Shown here in pieces: positions 37,021 through 47,688 of a DNA stretch of 64,000 nucleotides; positions within the stretch are counted from its first letter, which is position 1; every line of letters begins with the position of its first letter. The stretch lies in contig OZ037772.1 of the NCBI GenBank assembly GCA_964035545.1, positions 6,912,389-6,976,388 of the forward strand, in the 5' to 3' direction. The DNA is from Bugula neritina (Eukaryota > Bryozoa > Gymnolaemata > Cheilostomatida > Bugulidae). The position numbers were made by a program, and so were the translations under genes. A model generated the notes under the pieces. The model saw only the letters and a program-made list of their open reading frames with translations, did no database searches and had not been told where the DNA came from.

Positions 37021-40000
37021 TTATTATAACCATAAGGAATGGTATAGTTATACCATTTTCTAGTATAATTCTCTTATCGTCTTCGGCCGACAAAGCCACT
37101 TTGTTTATCGCTTTGACGTTCATCGTATGCTTATGACTTCTCAACACGTTCATCGTTCTATGTTGATCTCGTTGCGTTAATAGACACTCTTTATAGTCGT
37201 CAAACATTATACGGTTGTCGCATGTAGATTTATTAATTCCTTTACACTTTTTTTCTTCCACAGAGTCATCCATTTTATACTAGTACAACTTGGCTCTTAG
37301 GCCTACAAACTCAGTAATTTGTCTACCACCGGCTTCGTCCTTAAACATACCGATTACTTTTTATTTACGCCCGCTGGTAATTTATGATCTTTCAGATAAT
37401 TACTCGTATCAAACCTAGTTTTAACGTCTAACGATATATCTTCGTAAAAATCATCGGTTTGCACGTGATACATTAGGCTATCCGTGTCCGTAAATAATAA
37501 TTGCGCTTTTTCATTATATTTCGGTTTAATATAATCGTAATGAAAGTCATACATTTTCGTTTTGCTAATATCCAAGATTGCCACTCTTGAATATACCGGT
37601 TTATCAAACTTTAATTTCCTTACGTTCATATGAACGGCTACGAGATTTTCAGAAAATATAGTAAAACCTTTCTAATTAGGTTGAGCCGTTAATTTACTAG
37701 CTTCGCTTTCATCGCTAATATGTTTAATGTCTACTCGATTACGAATATTTTCCATCGTTTTGCCAAACACCAAATTATTCATGAGCTTAAAAAAATCTTT
37801 TTCGAAATCGCTTTGAGCTAAAGTTCTTAATTTAATATTTATGTCTATATAATTTTTAAGCTTATTGGATTCATTAAAAGTTACAACTCCATGAATTTTC
37901 GTGTGCTTTAAACCGTATTTAAGACATTGCTCTAGCGCTTTATATAATGTATAGCGTATTTTTTTTTAATTTTAAATTTGAAACTAATTTTTCTACTTTA
38001 TTTATTGTTAATCTTTCCGGGCAAAATGAATAATCTTTATGTAAGTCGTGTAACTCGCGAGGATATTCTAAATATACTTCTAAAAAGCTAGGCAGAAAGT
38101 TTAAACTTTTTTCCAAGTCTTGGCATTGTTTTTCGCTTAGCCACTTAAAATTACCGACCGGCAGCATTTGAGACATAGCCCACCCGTATAGATTATTAGC
38201 GTCCAAGTATTTAATAAAGCTACTAAGTTTATTGGGATCAAAGTTTTTCATATATTGATTTTTAGCCTCAGCGTATCTATGACTAAGCATACTTACACCG
38301 CCTCTGATAGCTCTTTCAAAAAAGAGTAATAAGTTAATGTCGGTAATTGGGTCTAACTCTAATTTTGTAATTTTAAGCATGGCGTCCCACGATAGTCCGG
38401 GAGTGGTATAATACCAAGCGGGGTCTAATTGATAGTATTTAAGACACAAGTTTCTGAAGTTTTCAAATAAGTCAGCCAACTGTAACACATCGACTTTCAT
38501 ATACAAGTCATGATAGTCTTTAAACGTTTTCATATTAAATTTACGCCAAACGTTTTGAGCGTGAGTATAGTTCTCGCAAGATTTTTTTTTTGGTTAAACT
38601 TGAATAAAAATTTTTTTTTGGTGGTAAAGACGTTTCATTTAATACGCTTAAGTTATTAAAATAGTAATATGGAAATACTCAATTTTTTAACAATAAGTTT
38701 AATTGTTTTTCAGAGTAATGCTCTTTCAAGTGTTTAAAGTTGTCACGTTCTAAATTTTCTACTAAATTTGCTAAACTCGTACTCATAAATTTAAACGTGT
38801 CTATAAACTAAATTTCTCGGTTAATTTTAACATTTTTACCTTCTTTAATAATAAATTCGTCTACTATTAATTCTTTACTAAAAGATATATATTTTTCTTT
38901 GGTTTTGGGTATACACTCAATTTTACCGCCTAAATTTTTAATAAACAGGTGAGAGTCGTATCCGGACAAGCTGTGAATAAATATCGGATACAATTTTGAA
39001 ATTTTGTAATTTAAATTACAAATAGCGTGAGCCGCTCCTCTATAGTCTCCAATTAAGTGGCAATGATCTCTCACTCTATCTTCACCGAATTCTTCTTCGC
39101 ATATGTGACAAATTTTAGCTCGTTTAAAAAATTGAATTTTCTATTGGCTTCATAGGTTTAGGAAATTTATGCTTATTATACGTTTGTTTAATTTTTTCTT
39201 CTACGCTTTTCATAAATATTTCACCGATATTTTCGTTTTTGTCTCGTTTAGTATAACTAAAGTATTTGCATTCACCGATAACGCTAATAAAATAACATCC
39301 AAAACCCGACGGTTCGTGTTGTTGATATTGATTAGTATAACCTTTTCGAGAATTAGGCTCACATCTCTGTATAGGTTTAGTAAAGCATTCAAAGTCAGCG
39401 TATATTACATACGGTACTTTCATTTTACGACGATAATGACCAGGGTTAAATTTTATTTTATCTTCGAATTTATGAAATGTTACGGCTACGCTATCATTTA
39501 ACAAACACCATTCTTGATGCTTTTTACAGACTTTTCTGATTGAAACGATTGTATACAGTTTAAGCAAAAATGTTTCACATTAGTACGCTTATTTATTTGC
39601 GAGCCAATTAGTCTACTTAAACTTTTAATACACGTATAATGACTTTTCTCTCCGTCAGTTATAAGAGGTGAATTTACAACTTTTTCTTGTTTTTAGGATA
39701 AACTCCACGGATTTATCATTATACCGTCGTACGTAAACACATTAATGGCGATATTAGGATTAGCTTTTTCAAAAGCTTCGATAGATTTTTATCAGCCGGA
39801 AATTCGACTCTTTCCCACGATATTTTATTAACGTGTTTTTTATATTGAGAAAGTCTTTTCACATTATTTTTATCCGGATAAAATGAGATTAAAACGGCCC
39901 ACACAAAGCATTCGTTGTCCTAATTTTTACGATTTAATAAGGCCTTTTTATCTTTTTTTTTTTGGGGAAATCAATCCACATTGACCCTTTGAGAGGTTGA

Positions 40001-40680
40001 TATTCATTAATATTAATTTCCATCGTTACAATAGATTTAAATATCCAATTACTTTCTTTAGCGTTAAACAAAGCTAAATTTTTTTTAATCCGTTTGATCA
40101 TTGCGTGATATAATTCATCGACATTCATAGACTTTAATATAATTTCATTACGCGATGAAAATACCGTAATTATTAAATTAGTTTCACCGGTAGCTATATT
40201 AGTTTTTTCCATATCACATGTTAATAATATTTTAACTTTTATGGAAGGTTTTAATAACTCTAATACTTCCGGTTTTACTAGTTTACTAAACGAGTCTATA
40301 TTGTATTTTGGTAAACCATTAATTTCAAAAGTTTGAAACCAGCCTCTAGCCGCTTAATCTTTAATACGGGCTTAGAGTGATTATATAATTTTTTAATCTT
40401 TTCTATAAACGAATTTACGGTCAAGTGTGGTGTAACCTAATCTTCTTATTTGTGTTTAATCCATTTTCCGAGGTTGCGTATTTTAGTCGCAATACGTTTA
40501 AATAGTTGGGGTTTTAAGGGGATTGTCCCATATTCGGAACGGGTTTGTCCATAATATTTACGGGCGTTAGCAGCCGTATAAGTTCGGCTTTTGTTAATTG
40601 AGAGTAAAGTTTTAAACCTCTCTGTTTAGCCAAAACTTTTAGGTTTTTGACCGTCATAGATTTCATGTTAGACTCCATTT
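37013..40680 (-). pseudogene. protein-primed type B DNA polymerase (DNA_pol_B_2-type), multiply broken
   Basis: About 1,200 codons readable across several frames. The N terminus has a SAP-like helix-extended-helix (MTVKNLKVLAKQRGLKLYSQ). Next comes GSMWIDFPKK near 39970 with a Trp-containing continuation (DNECFVWAV), and a zinc-finger-like segment (MRDHCHLIGDYRGAAHAICN at 39074) followed by exonuclease-like YDSHLFIKNLGG. The palm holds YLDANNLYGWAMSQMLP (38220), DFFKLMNNLVFGKTMEN (37790) and catalytic motif C FTDTDSLMYHV (37490). The C-terminal block KCKGINKS ... INKVALSAEDDKRIIL ends near 37013. Frameshifts and stops occur near 37330, 37670, 38640, 39100, 39900 and 40340-40510. By family it would replicate the element genome from a protein primer; it is dead here. 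Confidence 0.88.
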
Positions 40681-40689
40681 ATAATATAA

Positions 40690-41022
40690 TTCTTTAGGTG
40701 ATAAAATCAATTTTTATACCTCGAGGTATAAAAATCAGCTTTTTTTGCTTTTGTTCATTTATATTAAACGTACAAGCTAATATTTCTTGAACTTTAATTT
40801 TTTTACGTCGGGACTATCCTTTTATACCGTAATATTTAATTAAGTTTTCAAGTTCATTGCCATTCATACAACAACTAATTTTTCTTTTAATACCTAGTTT
40901 CATATTATTATCAAATGAACTCGGAGGTTCTATTAATGCCGCGACATTTTGTTTTGTAAGTTTAACGTATTGTTTTTGCTCGGCTCAAACTATTAGTTCG
41001 TCAATTACTGTTTTCCACTCCA
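40690..41022 (-). pseudogene. small unidentified frame upstream of polymerase
   Basis: Frame from ATG 41022 (MEWKTVIDELIV, then TGA) continuing AEQKQYVKLTKQNVAALIEP and NNMKLGIKRKISCCMNGNEL, with a second stop (TAG) later. Short charged helices; no domain recognised. The spacing before the polymerase suggests an accessory replication gene, but nothing shows it. Confidence 0.35.
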
Positions 41023-41068
41023 TAATATAATAATATAGCGTTATAAAAATCAACTTTTTTCTTTATAA

Positions 41069-41503
41069 ATGGAAAGTGCCTAAAATTTTCGTAAAACTAA
41101 ATTACAAGCAATAAACGATGAAATAAAAGAAATAAAAAACAATTATAAAAAAAAGTTAAAAAAATATAGCACGTTGTCATCGGCTTTAAAATTTTGCATA
41201 GGTATAAGCGGTGTAACTACAGTTATATGTAGCACTATTAGCGCGGCGACTGGCGTAGGCATAATACCTATTAGTATAGTAAGCGGAATACGTCTCAAAA
41301 CGCTAAAGTAATAAAAAAAAATACAATTATACTTAGATACATACGCGCTTATAAAACAATCTAAAATAGAAATTAGTGCTATGTTGTCAAAGTTTTTAAA
41401 CGACGACTATATAGACGACTCGGAATAGAACGCTACAGTCAAAAAATGTAAAGATATTAACGCTATAATAGTAAATAAAAAATCTGAAATAATCGCGTTA
41501 TAA
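41069..41503 (+). pseudogene. membrane-protein-like frame on the opposite strand of the element
   Basis: ATG at 41069 with TAA at codon 5. It then continues in the same frame through a basic helix (EIKEIKNNYKKKLKKY) and a Gly/Ser/Ile-rich hydrophobic stretch (GISGVTTVICSTISAATG, GVGIIPISIVSGI) to TAA at 41309. After a shift, further helical sequence (YALIKQSKIEISAMLSKF, KCKDINAIIVNKKSEI) runs to about 41503. The arrangement is helix, one or two membrane segments, helix. A membrane-active virion or scaffolding protein is conceivable; unproven. Confidence 0.5.
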
Positions 41504-41515
41504 TAAAAACCAACA

Positions 41516-41659
41516 ATGGGTTTTAATATAATGGAGTATAACAAGAATGCTATGCGGGCTGCTAAACTAGCACGCGAAATAACCGGTCATGAGAGCGGGT
41601 CGCATGTGCCGTATCGTGTAACTATTCCCATTTATAAATATAATGTTTTTAAACTATAA
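41516..41659 (+). CDS. 47-aa basic protein of the element
   Basis: Uninterrupted ATG-to-TAA frame beginning MGFNIMEYNKNAMRAAKLAR and ending IPIYKYNVFKL. It is the second gene of the plus-strand pair, 13 bases after the preceding frame, and its end overlaps the convergent minus-strand frame (stop at 41654). Helical and basic at the start. No known domain. Confidence 0.45.
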   Translation: MGFNIMEYNKNAMRAAKLAREITGHESGSHVPYRVTIPIYKYNVFKL

Positions 41660-41994
41660 TTGCTTTATTTTAAGTATTATTTGTAAAACGGGTCCTATAA
41701 ACGGAAGATTTTTAACAAAATCACCTATAATTCCTCCACCTTCAATATAACTAGAACCTCGTTTTAAATAAAAACCATCACCCTTTATCGTGCTAGGTAA
41801 TGTAGCGGGTCTTAAAGTAATAGAATTATCCGAAGTTGTTTCTAAAGAGCATACGCAACCACCGGTTTTCAAATATAAACCTTTACTTTTAATAGCCCTT
41901 TAAACGCCCGCGCTAGCGGTTCTCGAAAGAACGCCTGAAAGAACGCTCGGTATAATTTTAACCAATGACGGTAACACTCTCGTACCCAATATAC
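41654..41994 (-). pseudogene. small Gly-rich virion-type protein with GxGLYLK-like motifs
   Basis: The readable frame starts directly after the stop of the 41995-42429 gene with GILGTRVLPSLVKIIPSVL, meets a TAA, then continues KSKGLYLKTGGCVCSLET and GDGFYLKRGSSYIEGGGIIG, ending DFVKNLPFIGPVLQIILKI. Amphipathic segments plus repeated Gly-x-Gly-aromatic-Leu-Lys motifs resemble small proteins commonly encoded beside capsid genes in such elements. A role in capsid interior or membrane contact is inference. Confidence 0.5.
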
Positions 41995-42429
41995 CTAAGC
42001 GTCAAAACGTAATACGCTTTTTAAAGAATTTTCAGCGTTAAAGTCTAATAAATAATCGGGTTTTAATTTAAGTATCATTTTTAGAGTAACTTTATTCGGT
42101 TGAATTATAATACCCATTTGATCACCGCCTTTTTTTACTATTTCGTTTTGAATAGCTTCTTTAATATCCTCGAGTTCATAAACTCCTACGGGTAATGAAA
42201 ATTTGTCCCACGTAACTCCAGCGTATGGAGAACACTTAAACGTATTTCTATCAGTGTCAATATTAGGAAAAGAATAATAAGTTTCTAAATCTATAAGAAC
42301 CATTTCCTCATTTTTTTCTCTATCAAGTTTAATAGGCGGATTAAGATGCGTAATTATTCTAGTAGTAGCATCATTAACCGCAATGGTCATTTTATTTTTA
42401 GGAGCCGTATTAGTAACAATTTGTTTCAA
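41995..42429 (-). CDS. putative minor capsid (penton-like) protein, 144 aa
   Basis: Intact frame from ATG 42429 to the stop at 41995. Beta-rich sequence with the block FKCSPYAGVTWDKFSLPVG, then VYELEDIKEAIQNEI and YLLDFNAENSLKSVL. I associate the 'Pro-Val-Gly-x-Tyr-Glu-Leu-x-Asp-Ile' pattern with small proteins encoded next to capsid genes of invertebrate Polinton-like elements. A single-jelly-roll penton role is a hypothesis. Confidence 0.5.
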   Translation of the reverse strand: MKQIVTNTAPKNKMTIAVNDATTRIITHLNPPIKLDREKNEEMVLIDLETYYSFPNIDTDRNTFKCSPYAGVTWDKFSLPVGVYELEDIKEAIQNEIVKKGGDQMGIIIQPNKVTLKMILKLKPDYLLDFNAENSLKSVLRFDA

Positions 42430-42458
42430 TAAATTTGTATATATTTATATAAGAAAAA

Positions 42459-42877
42459 TTATTCTAAACGTCTGTCGGATCTAAGAGACATAGTTTTATC
42501 AGACAAAATTAGCGCGTAAGCTTGAGTATTAGCGGGTACGTTTTGACTAAATTTAACTCTTAGTTGAATATCCGCTACACTATTTTTAAGAGCTTCGCTT
42601 TGTTTACTAACGTCTATTACGAACAAAGAATAAAGGTCTCTATATTTGGAAGGTGCTACGTTTGAATAAGCCATTAACTCGTTTATACCGTAATATTCAC
42701 CGCAAAACCTCGATGAGTCTCCGTAGATTCTACTAAACTTTATTTTAGCGAAATCTATGTCGTAATCGACCTCGGGATATCGCTCGCTATTTAGCATCGC
42801 GTATATACTTTTAACGTTGACGTGATCGAATAACGCGGGATTAGTTACTTGACTTTTGTTTTTACAGTAAATGGGTG
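42459..42877 (-). pseudogene. C-terminal part of a major-capsid-like (F54H12.2-type) protein
   Basis: Reads on the minus strand from the truncation point KNKSQVTNPALF through VKSIYAMLNSERYPEVDYDI, YGDSSRFCGEYYGINELM and YSLFVIDVSKQSEALKNS to NTQAYALILSDKTMSL and the stop. The pattern 'YAMLNSxxYPEVDYDIDFxxxxFSR ... ALxxSD' is that of invertebrate proteins annotated F54H12.2-like, proposed double-jelly-roll capsid proteins of Polintons. About 140 C-terminal residues are left; everything upstream is replaced by gypsy sequence at about 42878. The frame itself is undamaged. Confidence 0.6.
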
Positions 42878-45430
42878 ATGCTGAGTAGGAAGACGTTGGA
42901 AGAGAAGACATTGGATTGAAAGGTGGACCACGACCGGAGAATGCAGAGGGCATGGACCCTACTGCAGGTGAGCCAACAGTCTTTGAGGCTGAAAGCAATC
43001 TGTTCCTCCTAGGAGAAGAAGCCGACAAGGCACCACCTGGTGACAGGACACCACTTGGTGCCAGGTACTGCTTGAAAGCTCCCTTCTTCAGTGGGGAAAA
43101 AGATGTTGAGCAATTTATATCAGAGTTCAGTAATGTGGCAGCTATCTCTCAAAGAATGCCTAGAGTCACGCTTTTGCATTTGCGGCTGTCGCTCACAGAT
43201 CAGGTCAAGCCCTATGGGCTGAGAAGCAACATCAGCAGCATCTTTGCCGCTCTACAAACTTGATTTGGCATCTCTGCTAGTGATTCCAAGGTTTCCATGC
43301 AAGGATTGCAACATGATTCTAAAATATTCTGGTAAGATCATGCAGCCACTGTAAAATGGCTAGCACAGATTGCTCACAGCAAACTGTTGCCAGCTAACAG
43401 AAAAAAGTGCACCTATGAGGCTTTTGTGCAGTCTTTGAACGACTTCGGACTACACCACCAGTTAGTCTTGGCGGCAGGAGTCACAACAGTCGAAGCTGCA
43501 TTCAAGCAAAGGGAGGCTTACCTCCAGGCTAACAGTCTGCATAGACCCCACATGAGTTCTCACCAGGTTGAGGCAGAGATATGAGAACTAAAACTCGAGT
43601 CTGCCCCAACCACACATGTGGCCACCACCTCTGAATTTTCATTGGCCACAGAAGTCGCTACAATGACAGATGTGGTGGGGAGATTAGTGGTGGCACTGAT
43701 GCAGTCTCAACTGACTGATCCATCCAGGGACTTGTGAGGTCATGGGCGGCTCTTGTCGAGAGACGGGCTGCAATCTGCTGGGGCTGCAGCAACAACAACA
43801 GAGGGACTGTCCGCACAATATGTGGTGGAATTAAACCACTGCAGCGTGCGGCCAAACTCACCAGCCATTCTAAAGCTGCGGGGAGCCACCCACAGGTCAC
43901 AAGTGTATATGAGGCACCGCCACCTGAGTGGCAGGTCTCAAAAAGAGCTAGCAAGCCACACGGCATGCCTGTTACTCCCACTTGGCCACTCAGGAACTGT
44001 TTCGACGAGTTGCAGGAAGAGTGGTTTGAGGAAGAGGTGGGGTAAGACCCAGAGTCTGTTTGTACGTTTGTCAGACGCGGGCCCCGCTCAAACTCAAGGC
44101 TTGAGAAGTGTTATCTGCAGAGATAGGTAACACTAAGAGAGTTCAACCCTACAGTAGCAGATATTTTTTGCCTGGTAAAATAGCGGGCAAAACTGCTATC
44201 TTCTTGCTGGATTCAAAGTGTGCTACAAACCTCTTAAGCCATTGTCTCTGACACACTCAGCACACGAGACCAGGCGGGCCTGAAGCCATATAAGAGTGAA
44301 CATGGTTGGTGGATGGGTCATGTTTACCCTTCAACAGCATTATTGACCTGGCTTTAAGAGTTCAAGATCGAGTGATCTATGAGAAAATTATCATCAGCCA
44401 GCTCAAGAAGGACGCCATTTTAGTTAAGTATCTGGGGCATATTGTTGGCTGCGACGAGGTAGCTACCAAGCCCAAAAAGGTACAAGCAGTTAAAGACTGG
44501 GCCACCCACGCCGCCAGGATCTCACTGGCTACATGCTTTCTGGGACTGACAGGGTAGTATAGGCAGTACATACCAGAGTTTTCGGGAATACCGTAGCCGT
44601 TAAATCACCTCACTGCAAAGGGGGTCTACTGGCAATGGACCCATGCTGAACCGCAAGCATGGGATCACCTCAAAGGTTGCCTGGCAGAAGCACCTATCTT
44701 GGCATACCTGGATCCTACTAAGAAATACAACCTGGATATTGACGCCAGTGACCACAATATGGGTGCAGCACTGTCGCAAATCCAGGATGGAAAGGGGTGG
44801 TCGTCGCTTACTACAGCAAAGCTCTTTCCGCTGCCAAAAAGAATTACTCTACCACCAGGAAAGAACTCCTGGCAATAACCAAGGTTTTTAAGCAATTAGG
44901 CCATATCTGTATGGGATGATGTCCTGTCTCTGGATGGATCATGCCTTGATAATACGGCCGTGTAAGAGAGCTTAACCATCCAGTCCAGTAGCACGATGGC
45001 TCGAAATCTTGGTCGAGTTCTCCTACCGGATTGAACACCGACCCGAGAAAAGGCACGGTAATGTGGATGGGCTACGCCGGTTTTTTGAAGGAGGGTGCAA
45101 ACAATGCTTAAAAATTGAGCAGAAAAATGGGAGGCTCTCATGCTCTGACATTGCGGCACAGTTTGGATCGGCCGGAAGTTACAGCTGGGAGCAAGGTCAG
45201 CTTACGACCCGCTCTCATATGGGTACTGTAAACGCTCTGCCGCAGATTATGCACACATCACACAGTACGCCTGACTCCAGCACTTCTGAAACTCCCAACT
45301 TTTGGATGCTAGGTTGAGAGACCGGAGTTCCAGACCACCTGACTTATCATGTTTCAGCTCAAGAAAACTCAGTTCACGGGTATGTGGGGGGGCTGATAGA
45401 GCACATAGAGCACAAGATGTTTAAGTTTGA
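42878..45430 (+). pseudogene. degraded Ty3/gypsy retroelement: gag, protease, RT end, RNase H
   Basis: Gag-like sequence at 42878-43590 (YCLKAPFFSGEKDVEQFISE, then stops) is followed by a protease segment near 44170-44340 whose active-site triad reads LLDSKC instead of D-S/T-G. A deletion then joins to the reverse-transcriptase end (LVKYLGHIVGCDEV, VKDWATH, LGLTG) and RNase H (LDIDASDHNMGAALSQIQ, and IEHRPEKRHGNVDGL near 45040) with many stops and shifts. A G-rich polypurine-like run (about 45380-45395) precedes a few bases that may begin an LTR. Host intron resumes by 45435. By family it is a copy-and-paste retrotransposon; this copy is inert. Confidence 0.85.
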
Positions 45431-46445
45431 ACTCTGATTTTATATGTTTACTAATAAAAAGCCTGCAATTACACATGAATGTTATTTGGTTGAAAATAGC
45501 TTACCTCTTTGTATCAGAGTTGGAGGATCAGCAAGTTCACAACCATTCAGCTTATCTGCATCATGTCTGCTCAGCTCTTCTGTTATTCTCCTTTTTTGGC
45601 TAATCTTCTCAGTCACATGGCCATTTATCAGGAGACGGTTCAACTCAGCTTGAGTTTTTTTTAATTCATCTTCTTTATTTAGCAGCTTGTTGTGAAAGCT
45701 TTCCACCTGATTGGTCACTCTTTTGCTATGATCTGTAACTTTGTCTATCATCTCTTGACTCTCATCCGTTATTCTTCGTATCTAAAATTTAATCAATGTC
45801 TTACTACAATTGCTTGTTAGCTAGCTTTCAGGAAACTGAGCGATGCATTTGATGTTGGAAACGAGCTTTGAATTATTGCAACTCATATACATAAAACATA
45901 AAGCTGTAGATAATATTTTGCAATAAGTGACTATACAACCATATATATAAAGAGTTCCATATATAATCAGATTATTTGTCACAGTTTTTGAAAACTCGTA
46001 CAGTCCAGATTTCAACATTGCATTATTACATCAATATTATTTTTTGGTCTTTAAAAGACTATTGATTTCATTGTATAATTGTGACTAATTTGACGACTTT
46101 CACCAAACAATTTCGTGACTAAATCCTCACCATCTCATCCCTAACTCTTTCTATCTCTATTATAGTATCTCCACACTTCTCTTCTTGAATATCCAACTCT
46201 CTCCAAGCCTTCTTGTCCAGGGAATACACTTTATCTATCTTTTGTGAAGTTGTCTCCAGTTTACCTCTGAGATATTCATTTACTTCCACTTTCAGGGATG
46301 TAAGAGACTTGAAGTCATGTTGACCTCCATCTGAAATGTACAGCCATATCTTACCACAGTGCTTTTTTATTATAGTCAGTATATGAAAAACTATCATACT
46401 CTATTTTTGATCAAAGTACATGGTATAAGTATAATCTTGAAATAT

Positions 46446-47660
46446 GATTGTAAGCAAGCAACCAGTGTGGTCAATGTTATAGCTGTACTAATTGAATCTT
46501 TATAAAGCTACTGTATATATTTTCTGTTTTGAAGTTGTGTTTGCTGTGATTAGTTGTGTTTTCCAAATAAGGATGTATCGTTGAACTTTACATATAATAT
46601 TTGTTATAGTGGCGCATTGAAAACTAAAGTTGCCTTTACACCTTCACGATTTTCAGTCAAAAATTCAATTTGGCCAGGTAGAAATTTTTCTGAGTTGCAT
46701 TGCATTGTAGAAGTCACTCGTAAAAAGTTTTGTACTGTGATAACTTAATTGGCCAATTTCAGAACAATACTTACAATGACCAATAACTCTTTGTAAACAT
46801 TGTTATTTAGTTATGATTTTGGCGATTAGATGGTGTACTTGTATTTTAATAATTATATCACCTACGCCTTCTCAGTTGTCGCTTTTATGCTGTCAACTTC
46901 ACTAATTCACGATGTTTACAAAGGGCATCAAATAGCGAGTAGGCGAGTCAATTTTTAATTTTAGAAAGTGGGCTTCCGCATCAATATGATTTCAACCCGG
47001 GGAAGCATTATTAACTTAAACCCGGTACTTTTTTTTCGGCAGAGGTATAAACGCAACTTAAGCCTATGATAATAGCCTATTAGATATGGAAGCTATCTGT
47101 TACCAGGAGTCATCACACTAGCCATTGCACAGCCAATATAGCTACAAGCAGCCAACTGATATAAACCATGATGAACCTAGTGAAGGGCTCTTGCATTTTG
47201 AAGCCTCGGTGAGTAACTACTATATAGTAATCTAACAATATTATTACGTGTTGAGAAAATTGAAAATTTAAGCAAAGTGAATGACCGCCCAGTAAAAGAT
47301 AGACAAGCACCTACGTAGTTGACAGAGTTTATGTGGATGAATAAATGTTTTTTTATATTGTATGTTTGTTTGATCTGATAAGATCAGGAAGAAATGCAAT
47401 GTGCAGGATCGTTGCATTATGCAGTTATATTCTATACTATATTTATGCTGTTTTTCTTTAACGTTTTAAATAGCCCTTATCTTTGTGGTGGTTTTGCAAG
47501 CAACCAGTGCGAGCAATGTTATAGCCACAATAATTGAATCTTTATGAAACTACTGTATATATTTTCAGTCTTGAAGATGTGTTTGCTGCTATTAGTTGTG
47601 TTTTTTAAATAAGGATATGTCATTGAATTTTACGTATTGTGATAGTTTTGTGGGTTGAAA
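46446..47660. repeat. pair of about 165-bp direct repeats with 0.88-kb spacer
   Basis: 46446-46615 and 47490-47652 share 'gcaagcaaccagtg', 'aattgaatctttat', 'ctactgtatatattttc' and 'gtgtttgctg'. The spacer contains no gene I can support. The left copy starts exactly where gene 3's intron stops matching gene 5's intron, so the repeats belong to inserted DNA, perhaps a decayed element or a tandem duplication beside the gypsy copy. Confidence 0.6.
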
Positions 47661-47688
47661 ACAATGAATTGGTAAGCATAACTCTTTG

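Larger units (their letters stand above)
34546..42877 (-). mobile_element. truncated Polinton/Maverick-like element
   Basis: About 8.3 kb whose content and composition differ from the host: CpG is common, genes are intronless and packed, and stop/start codons overlap (ATGA). From right to left on the minus strand: capsid-protein C terminus, a capsid-like protein, a small GxGLYLK-type protein, polymerase B, protease, two paralogous open frames, fibre-like protein. A two-gene plus-strand unit sits at 41069-41659. Family-level matches: protein-primed type B polymerase with DTDS motif and the adenain-like protease. No retroviral-type integrase or packaging ATPase is visible. The right end stops abruptly inside the capsid gene at about 42877, and terminal repeats cannot be assigned. 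The left boundary is approximate; a direct repeat of about 55 bases (near 34540-34605 and 34625-34680) lies there. Most genes carry stops or shifts, so this is a fossil. Confidence 0.83.

Noticed and set aside
34546-42877. Alternative genetic code or recoding to explain in-frame stops of the Polinton-like element
   Set aside because: All three stop codons occur, together with single-base frameshifts. Many stops fit simple C-to-T or G-to-A changes, so ordinary decay explains them.
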